From Chryseobacterium indologenes (lineage in GTDB: Bacteria; Bacteroidota; Bacteroidia; Flavobacteriales; Weeksellaceae), in contig CP065590.1 in the NCBI GenBank assembly GCA_016025055.1, positions 3,224,001 through 3,288,000 on the forward strand: a DNA stretch of 64,000 nucleotides. Direction: 5' to 3'. Position 1 is the first letter of the stretch, and the number at the start of each line of letters is the position of its first letter. Made by a program: the position numbers and the translations under genes. Positions 55,201-63,678 of the stretch are shown here, piece by piece. The notes below the pieces were generated by a model. The model searched no databases and was not told the origin of the DNA. It saw only the letters and a list, made by a program, of their open reading frames with translations.

Positions 55201-55935
55201 TTACCCTTTTATGGAATGGATAAAATCTATGGCACTTTTCTTCCAATCTTTATCCTGTAGTAAAATATTCACAAAAGCCGTTCCTATGATACCTCCGTCT
55301 GCTCTTTCCGTTACATTTTCAAAATCCTCTTTGGATTTGATGCCGAAACCGATCATCACGGGATTTTTTAATGGGAGAGCAGCCAGTCTCGAAAGATAGT
55401 CTTCATTTTTCAATACAGCCTGATCATTTCCTGTGGTAGAAGATGAGCTTACCGCATACAGGAAACCTGAACTTAAAGAATCAAGGTACTGAATCCTTAC
55501 ATCCGATGTTTCAGGCGTAACCAAAAAGGTAAAGTTGAGGTTATATTTTTGCAATATCTGCTGATAGTTTTTTTCAAATTCGATGGGAGGAAGATCAGGA
55601 AGAATTAATCCTGAAACCCCGCTTTCTGCACATGCTTCACAGAATTTTTCAAATCCGAAACTCAAAACAGGATTGATATATCCCATCAGTATTAGAGGAA
55701 TTTTTACCTCATTCTTAATTTTCTTTAACTGAGATAACAGTTTTTCTATAGTCATACCGTTTTGTAAAGCCAGCTCATGGGCCTTTTGAATGACAGGTCC
55801 GTCTGCTACCGGATCAGAGTAGGGCATTCCGATTTCAATCATATCAGCCCCTGAATCCTGGATAAGTCGTATAATATCAGCGGTGTCTTCCAGTCGGGGA
55901 ATTCCTGCCGTGAAGTATATATTTAGTTTTTTCAT
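55201..55935 (-). CDS. trpA: Tryptophan synthase alpha subunit
   Basis: A 244-aa barrel. It has DMIEIGMPYSDPVADGPVIQ (catalytic Glu and Asp region), ILMGYINPVLSFG, and GFGIKSKEDFENV near the phosphate site. It cleaves indole-glycerol-3-phosphate and passes indole to TrpB. It is the last trp gene; 90 bp separate it from trpB. Confidence 0.95.
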   Translation of the reverse strand: MKKLNIYFTAGIPRLEDTADIIRLIQDSGADMIEIGMPYSDPVADGPVIQKAHELALQNGMTIEKLLSQLKKIKNEVKIPLILMGYINPVLSFGFEKFCEACAESGVSGLILPDLPPIEFEKNYQQILQKYNLNFTFLVTPETSDVRIQYLDSLSSGFLYAVSSSSTTGNDQAVLKNEDYLSRLAALPLKNPVMIGFGIKSKEDFENVTERADGGIIGTAFVNILLQDKDWKKSAIDFIHSIKG

Positions 55936-56025
55936 TTTTTTATTGTATTGATGTATTCATGTAGAATGTGTTTATAACCAGGCTTTTATCTCTTAGAATC
56001 ATTGTACATGCGTACTTTTTACATT

Positions 56026-57205
56026 TTACAAATTTTTAAGATACGTTTCCATATCTTTATCTCCACGGCCGCTCAGACAGATCACTACAATGTCATTTTC
56101 ATTGAATTTCTTTTTGTCTAAAACCGCCAATGCATGGGAGCTTTCCAAGGCCGGAATAATCCCTTCCAGCTTTGTGAGTTCGAATGCAGATTGTAATGCT
56201 TCATCATCATTAATACTGAAAAATTCTGCCCGTTTTTCTTTGAACAGGTGGGCATGGAAAGGGCCGATCCCCGGATAATCCAATCCTGCAGAAATGGAGT
56301 GAGGCTCGATAACCTGTCCGTCTGTCGTTTGCATGACAAGACTCTTACTTCCATGAAGAACTCCCAAGGTGCCGAGGAATGTTGTGGCTGCAGATTTTCC
56401 GGAATCAACACCCAATCCTCCTGCTTCGGCAGCAATAATTTTCACGTCATTTTCTTCTACAAAATGGTAAAAAGTTCCTGCTGCATTGCTTCCTCCGCCA
56501 ACACATGCAATGACATAGTCGGGGTTTTCTCTTCCGATTTTTTTCTTTAAGCTGTTCCTTAATCTCTTTTGAAATAACACTTTGAAATCTTGCCACAAGA
56601 TCAGGAAAAGGATGAGGTCCCACCACACTTCCAATCACATAATGCGTGGTTACAGGATTGTTGATCCAGTCTCTTAAAGCTTCATTCACTGCGTCTTTAA
56701 GCGTTTTTGAGCCTGAAGTAGCCGCTACTACTTCTGCACCCAGCATTTTCATTCTGGCCACATTCGGAGCCTGTCTCTGAATATCGATTTCGCCCATGTA
56801 CACGATGCACTGAAGACCCAGCAATGCGCAAGCTGTGGCCGTGGCCACACCATGTTGTCCCGCACCTGTTTCTGCGATGATTCTTGTTTTTCCCAGGCGT
56901 CTGGCAAGCAGAACCTGCCCCAAGGCATTGTTAATTTTATGAGCTCCCGTATGATTAAGGTCTTCTCTCTTTAAGTAAATCTTTGTGTTGTATTTCTTAC
57001 TTAAATTTTTCGCAAAATATAATGGCGTAGCACGACCTACATAATGGGTAAGCAGGTCCTGGTATTCATTTTGAAAATCTTCAGATTCAATGATCTCCAG
57101 GTAGTTTTTTTGTAATTCTTCTACATTCGGATACAGCATTTCGGGGATGAAAGCTCCTCCAAAATCTCCGTAATATCCGTTTTCATCGGGGTTTTTATAA
57201 TTCAT
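56026..57205 (-). CDS. trpB: Tryptophan synthase beta subunit, one frameshift
   Basis: About 392 aa when repaired. [22 protein letters not shown] start, the PLP lysine in [27 protein letters not shown], and the PLP-phosphate loop [11 protein letters not shown] are all present. It condenses indole with serine. The frame breaks in the T7 run at 56538-56544 (plus strand; six T expected), which restores [21 protein letters not shown]. An inactive trpB in an otherwise complete trp operon would be odd, so an error in the sequence is likely. Confidence 0.93.
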
Positions 57206-57209
57206 TTTT

Positions 57210-57753
57210 TTATTCTTTAGTCATTAAATAAGCATGATTCTGAGCACTGAGCCCATTAAGTAATTTTTTCCTTTCATCAGATAGATGAAAGATTAAGATA
57301 TCATCATCGTCAGAGTTGACCCATTCGGAATTAATATTCTCTTTGATTGATTTTGCTTTATCATATAAAATCTCAATATTACATTTTTCATAAAACGGAC
57401 GGAGGTCTGTATGACAAAATCCAATGGTTTCCATATTTCTTTCCCTAAGATTCTCTGTAAAATACTCAACCAATCTGGCTCCATATCCTTTTTCTTCTGA
57501 GCAGCGACCAATCCGACTGCCTCGGCCAATGAGATTTCCTCTCCTGAAATATTTAGCGTAAAATCAAAATTTACCCGCAATACCGCTAAAATGGCCTCTC
57601 CAGCATCTACCAGGAAATGAAACTCGGAATCTTTAAAAAAGATTGAAAATAAGCTGCTTTCATCGTGTTCCAGGCTGAAATATCCCAAAGCCGGAGGATA
57701 TGTTCTATTTCCTGTTCTGTTAATTCGGTTGTTTTTTTGATCTGATATTTCAT
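57210..57753 (-). CDS. GNAT-family acetyltransferase-like protein, two frameshifts
   Basis: About 181 aa when repaired. The start is [20 protein letters not shown] (57753). [39 protein letters not shown] (acetyl-CoA loop, Q-x-x-x-G-x-G/A) and [16 protein letters not shown] are GNAT features. Breaks: A6 at 57635-57640 (A7 expected, gives [13 protein letters not shown]) and T5 at 57489-57493 (T6 expected, gives [16 protein letters not shown]). It sits inside the trp operon, 4 nt before trpB. Its substrate is unknown and it is not a classical trp gene. Confidence 0.75.
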
Positions 57754-58000
57754 GATTTTTAATTGTGGTTAAATTTAATAAAGAGTTCCGAAGGGACGAT
57801 TTACCCGGCAAAGCAGATAAACTCTTTGTCACTTAACGAAAATACTCCATAACAACCTCTTAAAAGAAATTTTCATATGTCTTACCTTTTGTTTTCATCC
57901 ATTTGGATGGATGTGCTTTTATTTCCCGAACCAATTTCATTGATGAAATCATTTCTGTACTTCATACTGAATACAATGTGTGGATTTATCCAATCCCGGT
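57754..58000 (-). other. Gap inside the trp operon
   Basis: 247 bp between trpF and the GNAT gene, long for this tightly packed operon. A 27-codon ORF (57965 to 57882; MKYRNDFINEIGSGNK at its start) is present without a known match. No terminator or promoter was recognised. Confidence 0.3.
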
Positions 58001-58702
58001 TTAAATCGTACCGTTGGGGCTTTTTTGAATGGTTTGGCTGAATTTTTTTATTCGTTCAATATCTTTATTACCGGGTGATGTTTCAAATTTTGAATTGATA
58101 TCCAGGGCAAACGGTTTATGATTCAGGGTTTCAATATGACCGATATTTTCTTCTGAGATGCCACCACTCAGGAAATAGGGCAGAGGGATATTCAGCTCAT
58201 TTAATATTGACCAGTCAAACTGTTTTCCGGTTCCGCCGAATGCTTTACTGTCAGTATCAAACAGATAATAGGCAACCGGGAGCTCAGGGGTTAAGATGTT
58301 TATAATTTGTTTTATTTTGTTTTTATTTTCAGCCGTGTTATCGCCAATTCGTATCACCTTGATAATTCCGGTTTCCGGGTGTAATTTTTTCTTTAATTCA
58401 ATCATAAAATCATCACTTTCATCGCCATGAAGCTGGATGAAGTTTAATCCTGCTTTTTGGGTTATTTCAAAAATTTTATCAACCTCTTCATTAACGAATA
58501 CTCCAACTTTTCCGGGATAGTCAATCAGGGATATTTCTTCCAATGTCAGATGATTCAGAACATATCGTGGGGATTTTTCATAAAAGATGAAGCCCAGAAA
58601 ATCCGCATTCATGGCAATCAATTCCTGAATCTGATCACGTTTTGTTAACCCGCAAACTTTGAGGGAAGGATAAAAATGATGGGCTGACGAATGATGTTTC
58701 AT
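58001..58702 (-). CDS. trpF: Phosphoribosylanthranilate isomerase
   Basis: A 233-aa barrel. LKVCGLTKRDQIQEL carries the catalytic Cys; FIQLHGDESDD and LALDINSKFETSPG-like ends (FALDINSKFETSPGNKD) carry the catalytic Asp and phosphate site. It opens the ribose ring of phosphoribosylanthranilate. It starts 15 nt after trpC. Confidence 0.93.
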   Translation of the reverse strand: MKHHSSAHHFYPSLKVCGLTKRDQIQELIAMNADFLGFIFYEKSPRYVLNHLTLEEISLIDYPGKVGVFVNEEVDKIFEITQKAGLNFIQLHGDESDDFMIELKKKLHPETGIIKVIRIGDNTAENKNKIKQIINILTPELPVAYYLFDTDSKAFGGTGKQFDWSILNELNIPLPYFLSGGISEENIGHIETLNHKPFALDINSKFETSPGNKDIERIKKFSQTIQKSPNGTI

Positions 58703-58717
58703 ATCTTTTGTAGCAGG

Positions 58718-59497
58718 TTATTTTGAAATTTGCACACTGAAATCTTCAAATGCTTTGGCGGGATCAGGATTTCTCATAAAATATTCTCCCATCAGGAATC
58801 CTTCAAAACCTTTCTCTTTTAAATACATAAAATCCTCAAGGCTATAAATACCACTTTCCGCCACCGATACGACATCTTTCGGGAGAAGATTCTTCAGCTG
58901 AACAGAATGTTGTAAATCGACTTTAAAATCTTTCAAATTCCTGTTGTTGATTCCTACAAGATCAATATTTGAGTTAAAATGCTTCAGTTCTTCTTCCGTA
59001 TGAATTTCCAGCAGAACCTCCATGTTGAGTTCATGGGCAAGGTCTGTAAATTCCTGCACCTGAGCAGGGGAAAGACAGGAGGCGATCAGTAAAATAACAT
59101 CTGCCCCGATACTTTTTGCTTCGTAAAACTGATATTCATCGATCATGAAATCTTTTCGTAAGAGGGGAATATGGAGATGATTTCTTACTTTAAGAACATC
59201 TTCAGAACTTCCTCCGAAAAAATCTGTATCTGTCAGAATAGAAACACCGCTGGCTCCGTAGGTTTCATACGCTGAAGTCACTTCCAATGGTGAAACACTG
59301 TTGTTGATAATACCTTTTGAAGGAGATTGTCTTTTAAATTCGGCGATAATGCCGCTCTTATTTTTTACAGATTCTTTCAACGACAGGGTTTTCCTTTCAA
59401 AAAACTCCGTACTTTTTAATTGTTCCACAGGAATATGGGATTTTGCTGTTGCAACTTCCGCTTTTTTCCTTTCAATAATTTTATCGAGTATGTTCAT
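58718..59497 (-). CDS. trpC: Indole-3-glycerol-phosphate synthase
   Basis: A 259-aa barrel. IIAEFKRQSPSKG (Lys), SILTDTDFFGGS, LLRKDFMIDEYQ (Lys) and VGINNRNLKDFKVD are the active-site segments. It forms indole-glycerol phosphate. It precedes trpF. Confidence 0.94.
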   Translation of the reverse strand: MNILDKIIERKKAEVATAKSHIPVEQLKSTEFFERKTLSLKESVKNKSGIIAEFKRQSPSKGIINNSVSPLEVTSAYETYGASGVSILTDTDFFGGSSEDVLKVRNHLHIPLLRKDFMIDEYQFYEAKSIGADVILLIASCLSPAQVQEFTDLAHELNMEVLLEIHTEEELKHFNSNIDLVGINNRNLKDFKVDLQHSVQLKNLLPKDVVSVAESGIYSLEDFMYLKEKGFEGFLMGEYFMRNPDPAKAFEDFSVQISK

Positions 59498-59549
59498 TTT
59501 TAAATATTAGAAGATGGAAAAATTGTCAATTTATTCATCAATTTAACTT

Positions 59550-60578
59550 TCAATTTACCAAAAGTTCAAAGCTTTTTAATGCTTTTCCGCTTTCCAGGCT
59601 CTCCTTCGCTAAAAGAAGACAATCGTTATAAGTTCCGAATTTATTCGTGTGATATAATGCGACTGATGCATTGGCCAGAATCACTGAATTTTGCTGTTCT
59701 GTACCATTGCCTTCAAGAATATTCATAAAGATTTTTGCTGTTTCCTGGATGGTTTCTCCGGCTTTAATATCTTCCAGGGTAACCGGATTGAATCCCAGAT
59801 CTTCCGCCGAGTAGATTTCTTCTCCCTGTTTTGTAATTATCTTACTGTCATGGGTTAAGCTTATTTCATCATAACCGTCCAGACCGTGAACAAGAACAAA
59901 GTCCTGAGCTTCTTTCTGCAGGAGATATTGATAAATTCTTGCAATTTCAAGGTTGTAGACTCCAATTACAGAATATTGCGGTTTTGCAGGATTAACTAAT
60001 GGCCCCAAAAGATTGAAAAAAGTTCTTAGTCCCAATGATCTTCTCAACGCCCCAACTGATTGCAGCGCAGGATGAAAGTAAGGTGCATGCAAAAAACAGA
60101 TATTTGCTTTGTCAAGATCTTCATTCAGCTGATCAGAATTGTTTTTGAACTGATATCCAAGTTCTTCCAGTACATTCGACGAACCTGTAGTGGTAGAAGC
60201 CCCGTAATTTCCATGTTTTGTAACCTTCTGTCCGGCTCCGGCCACTACAAAGCTGGCCAGGGTTGATATATTGATTGTGTTTTTTCCGTCACCTCCTGTC
60301 CCTACAATATCTATAGCATCACTGGCATCGATATGTACAGGAACAGCCATTTGCAGTAGAGCTTCTCTGAAGCCTTCCAGCTCTTTCAGGGTAATATTAC
60401 GCATCAGAAAAACACTGATAAAAGCAGTGACCTCTGCTGTATTGAATTTATTTTGTGCAATTTCGGTCATCGTTGCTTTTGCCTCAGACTTCGATAAGGT
60501 ATGATGATTGAAAAGGTATTGCAGGATTTCTTTCATTTGAGGAGTTTTTATTGTTGAGGGAATTTCTGTTGTATTCAC
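59550..60578 (-). CDS. trpD: Anthranilate phosphoribosyltransferase
   Basis: A 342-aa protein. DIVGTGGDGKNTINIST is the PRPP loop; KVTKHGNYGASTTTGSSNVL is the KHGN region; ALRRSLGLRTFFNLLGPLVN is the dimer/anthranilate region. It adds phosphoribose to anthranilate. Its start overlaps the trpG stop by 4 bases (ATGA), so translation is coupled. Confidence 0.95.
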   Translation of the reverse strand: MNTTEIPSTIKTPQMKEILQYLFNHHTLSKSEAKATMTEIAQNKFNTAEVTAFISVFLMRNITLKELEGFREALLQMAVPVHIDASDAIDIVGTGGDGKNTINISTLASFVVAGAGQKVTKHGNYGASTTTGSSNVLEELGYQFKNNSDQLNEDLDKANICFLHAPYFHPALQSVGALRRSLGLRTFFNLLGPLVNPAKPQYSVIGVYNLEIARIYQYLLQKEAQDFVLVHGLDGYDEISLTHDSKIITKQGEEIYSAEDLGFNPVTLEDIKAGETIQETAKIFMNILEGNGTEQQNSVILANASVALYHTNKFGTYNDCLLLAKESLESGKALKSFELLVN

Positions 60579-61177
60579 GATAAAAGAAAATTTTTGATAA
60601 TGGTTTCTCCGTCAGGAGTTAAAATACTTTCAGGATGGAATTGTACCCCGTGTACATCATAGGTTTTATGTTGTAAGGCCATGATCATTCCGTCTTTGTC
60701 TACAGCTGTGATTTCCAGTTCTTCCGGGAAACCTTCGGGATTCACTGCCCAGCTGTGGTATCTTCCGACTTCAATTCCGGAAGGCACTTCTCTGAATAAT
60801 TTTGTATTTTCTTTGACCAGTTCAGTAGTAGTGGCCACACCATGAAATATTTCAGAAAGATTGATAAGGCTTCCACCAAATGCTTCCGCAATGGCTTGTT
60901 GGCCAAGACAAACTCCCAAAATACTTTTTGTAGGAGCATATTCTTTTATTAAGTCTAATAAAATTCCGGCTTCTTCAGGAATCCCGGGGCCCGGTGAAAG
61001 GATGATTTTATCGTAAGCATTAATTTCTTCCAGGGTAATCTTATCATTTCTTACCACGTCCACTTTTTGATTCAGAATTCTTTCAATGATCTGGACAAGG
61101 TTATAAGTAAAGCTGTCATAGTTATCAAAAACGAGAACTTTAAGCTGTGGTTGTTGAGTGTTTATCGTGTTGTTCAT
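60575..61177 (-). CDS. trpG: Anthranilate synthase glutamine amidotransferase subunit
   Basis: A 200-aa class I amidotransferase. The catalytic Cys lies in LGVCLGQQAIAEAFGG and the His-Glu pair in GVQFHPESILTPDG. It supplies ammonia to TrpE. The first residues before VLVFDNYDSFTYNLVQ are variable; no other start is better. Confidence 0.95.
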   Translation of the reverse strand: MNNTINTQQPQLKVLVFDNYDSFTYNLVQIIERILNQKVDVVRNDKITLEEINAYDKIILSPGPGIPEEAGILLDLIKEYAPTKSILGVCLGQQAIAEAFGGSLINLSEIFHGVATTTELVKENTKLFREVPSGIEVGRYHSWAVNPEGFPEELEITAVDKDGMIMALQHKTYDVHGVQFHPESILTPDGETIIKNFLLS

Positions 61178-61244
61178 CTCTTTTTATTATTGTAAATTAG
61201 TTTTATAGTTAACTGAATAGTTGTCGGTTTTCAATTTTCAACAC

Positions 61245-62669
61245 TCAATTTTCCACTATTTTTTCCGCTTTCTCAACTGCTTTTTTCAATGCATTAAGCT
61301 TATTGTTTACTTCCTGTAATTCATTTTCAGGGACAGATTTCGCCACAAGGCCGGCTCCCGCCTGATAATAAAGTGTATTGTTTTTGCTCAGGAAAGTTCT
61401 GATCATAATGGCCTGGTTGCAGGTTCCGTTTAAGCCGATCATACCAATGCAGCCTCCGTAATAGCCCCGGGAATCTTTTTCATATTGATTAATAAGCTGA
61501 AGGGCTTTGTGCTTCGGGGCCCCGCTTAATGTTCCTTGCGGGAAGGTGGCAGAGACCATTTCAAGAGGATTGATATCATTCTCAACATCGGCTGTCACTT
61601 CGCTTACCATATGGATAACATGTGAAAAGAGCTGAATCTCTTTGAGCTTGGTTACCGTTACATTTTTTCCGAGTTTTCCTAAATCGTTTCTTGCAAGGTC
61701 TACCAGCATGGTGTGTTCTGCATTTTCTTTAGGATCAGCTTTCAAAACTTCAATCGCTTCAAGGTCAGCTTCGAAATTTCCTGTTCTTTTGGAAGTTCCG
61801 GCGATAGGGTGAATGATCGCTTTGTTGTTTTTAATAATCAACTGGCTTTCCGGGCTGGAGCCGAATAATTTGTAATTTCCGTAATCAAAATAAAACAGAT
61901 AAGGCGAAGGGTTGATGTTTCTCAACGCTCGATATACATTAAACTCGTCTCCTTTGAATTTCTGTTCAAATCTTCTGCTCAGCACCAATTGGAAGACGTC
62001 ACCTCTCATACAATGCCTTTGAGCGGTTTTCACCAATTCGATATAGTCTTCACTGGTAATATTTGAGGTTTCCTCGCCGTTTTTTTCAAAAGGATAAACG
62101 GGTGTATTTTGATTTTTGATGAGTGTTTCTAAAAGATGAAGCTCAGATTTTACCCCGTCGATCTGGTTTTCAATAATGTACATTTCATCATTAAAATGGT
62201 TGATGGCAATGACATATTGGTAAAGTCTGTATCTGAGAATAGGAATTTCCACTTCAGGGCTCTGAGCTTTAAGACTGATATTTTCAAAGAACTGAACGGC
62301 TTCAAAGCTGGTGTATCCAAAAAGGCTCTGTGCAGTTTCTTCAATAGGATCATTGGTCTTTTTACAGTCAAAAATCTTACGGAATTCTTCAAAAATATCA
62401 GTGATATTGCGCTCCATGATAAACTGTTTTACCGGCGGAGTGGTAGGCAGTTTAATTTCAAATTCGTTCAGGTTTTTTACTTCAATTCCTGCAATGGCAT
62501 TTACTGCAATAAAAGAAAAGTTGTTATCAATACTTTTTGAATCTGAACTTTCCAGAAGGATGGTATCCCTGAATTTATCTCTGATTTTAAGGTAGATATT
62601 CATGGGAGTATGAAGGTCTCCCAGTGTTTTTTTCGAAACGGTTTTTATGTTAATTCTATCAGTAAGCAT
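61245..62669 (-). CDS. trpE: Anthranilate synthase component I
   Basis: A 474-aa chorismate-utilising enzyme. The N-terminal part holds LLESSDSKSIDNNFSFI (Trp-feedback LLES motif). The C-terminal part has GDVFQLVLSRRFE, IAGTSKRTG, DLARNDLGKLG and GAPKHKALQLI. It makes anthranilate from chorismate with TrpG. It is the first structural gene of the operon, 33 nt after the attenuator hairpin. Confidence 0.95.
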   Translation of the reverse strand: MLTDRINIKTVSKKTLGDLHTPMNIYLKIRDKFRDTILLESSDSKSIDNNFSFIAVNAIAGIEVKNLNEFEIKLPTTPPVKQFIMERNITDIFEEFRKIFDCKKTNDPIEETAQSLFGYTSFEAVQFFENISLKAQSPEVEIPILRYRLYQYVIAINHFNDEMYIIENQIDGVKSELHLLETLIKNQNTPVYPFEKNGEETSNITSEDYIELVKTAQRHCMRGDVFQLVLSRRFEQKFKGDEFNVYRALRNINPSPYLFYFDYGNYKLFGSSPESQLIIKNNKAIIHPIAGTSKRTGNFEADLEAIEVLKADPKENAEHTMLVDLARNDLGKLGKNVTVTKLKEIQLFSHVIHMVSEVTADVENDINPLEMVSATFPQGTLSGAPKHKALQLINQYEKDSRGYYGGCIGMIGLNGTCNQAIMIRTFLSKNNTLYYQAGAGLVAKSVPENELQEVNNKLNALKKAVEKAEKIVEN

Positions 62670-62701
62670 CTGTAGTTTTGTTTTTAATGAAGGTAAGGAA
62701 T

Positions 62702-62733
62702 AAAAAAAGGCTTTAACGTTTCCGTCAAAGCCT
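62702..62733 (-). terminator. trp operon attenuator (terminator hairpin)
   Basis: RNA of the minus strand: AGGCUUUGACG, a GAAA tetraloop, CGUUAAAGCCU, then U7. A strong rho-independent terminator placed before trpE. An alternative pairing exists: GGGUCU and UAUUGU at 62795-62779 can pair with AGGCUU and ACAAUA at 62742-62728, which would consume the left arm of the terminator. Confidence 0.85.
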
Positions 62734-62767
62734 ATATATTGTTTATTTGATTATTTCTATTGTATAA

Positions 62768-62845
62768 TTAACAACATGACAATACCTCCAGACCCGACGA
62801 AGAGTTTGAAAGCCACCACCAATTATTGTTGTTTATTTTTAACAT
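62768..62845 (-). CDS. trpL: trp leader peptide with three tandem Trp codons
   Basis: A 25-codon ORF that begins MLKINNNNWWWLSNSSS. Three TGG codons in a row lie at 62821-62813. A ribosome stalled there would cover bases to about 62800 and leave the antiterminator arm 62795-62779 free; a ribosome that reaches the stop (62770-62768) would cover that arm and allow the terminator. This is the geometry of classical attenuation. No similar run of Trp codons is expected by chance. Confidence 0.85.
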   Translation of the reverse strand: MLKINNNNWWWLSNSSSGLEVLSCC

Positions 62846-62849
62846 GTGA

Positions 62850-62857
62850 CAAATGTA
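62850..62857 (-). promoter_or_regulatory. -7 box of the trp operon
   Basis: TACATTTG, an exact TAnnTTTG match, 4 nt before the leader ATG. The leader mRNA would be nearly leaderless. A TTTG lies 15 nt upstream, slightly closer than the usual spacing. Confidence 0.6.
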
Positions 62858-62922
62858 GAAAATTTTTTAATACAAAAAATAAAAAATATCAAAAAATAAA
62901 AAAACTTAATATCAAAATGTAC

Positions 62923-63566
62923 TTATTTCAATCGTTTACGTTCTTCTTTCAATTCTTTGAGTTTTGACTGGTATCCTTCTTCATCATAGTACTTTACATA
63001 GTTTTCCAGTGCAGAAATATACTCATCAATGAATTCTTTATTGGTTCTGTCTGCTTCATATTTGATCCTTGCAGAATTCACCGGAGCAAGCTTTGAATAT
63101 TTGTCTGCCATTTTTCCTTCTTCGGATTGTCCGTAAAGAATGACAATGTTTTTTTCATATCCGGGAATGTATTTCACGGGAAAAGAAACTTCCATCTGGG
63201 GAATTCTAATGGCATTTTCAATAGGATAAATGGCTGCAGTGGTGGTAGAAAAAAAGTTGAAATATATTTTCCGTTCTGCAACTTGACAATGGCTTCATAA
63301 TCATGAATATACATTTCGTTTAATGTGGAGTTGGTTTCCACATCAGAAGTTATAATTGCGGTACTTTCTACTCCGTATTTGTTCAAAAACCATGCATTTA
63401 TAAATTGACCTGCCACTCCGTTTAAGATCGCCAGAGGAATGATGGGAATCAGAAACCATCCTTTCTTTGTCAAAGCAGAGAGCCCGCCAAAGAATACCAA
63501 AAGCAGTATCACAGTATAAAAACCATGATGACTGGCAAAAAACAAAATTTTTGAAATCAAAACCAT
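62923..63566 (-). CDS. Small membrane protein of unknown function, one frameshift
   Basis: About 214 aa when repaired. I start at MVLISKILFFASHHGFY; two membrane helices follow (TVILLLVFFGGLSAL, GWFLIPIIPLAILNGVAG). The rest is a soluble domain (EMYIHDYEAIVKLQNGKYIS, FPVKYIPGYEKNIVILYG) and a charged coiled tail (QSKLKELKEERKR). The frame breaks in the A7 run at 63249-63255 (plus strand; A8 expected, gives STFFSTTTAAIYPIEN). I do not recognise the family. It lies upstream of the trp promoter on the same strand. Confidence 0.65.
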
Positions 63567-63678
63567 GTTTAAAGATAAGATTATCTTCTGACATATCGTT
63601 ATAATAAACGCTAAGTTCACAAACGGTCATTATTAAAGATTTTAAAATAGGTTTGTGGCCTTAGCGTTAAATAATAAA

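Noticed and set aside
62871..62922. A-rich repeat tract as a possible CRISPR or microsatellite
   Set aside because: It is a simple A/T-rich promoter-upstream stretch without regular repeat units or spacers.
3494..63566. Programmed ribosomal frameshifting or phase variation as the cause of the many broken genes
   Set aside because: The runs differ in base, length and direction of shift, occur in unrelated housekeeping genes, and lack pseudoknots or slippery X-XXY-YYZ patterns with stimulators. Run-length errors explain nearly all of them.
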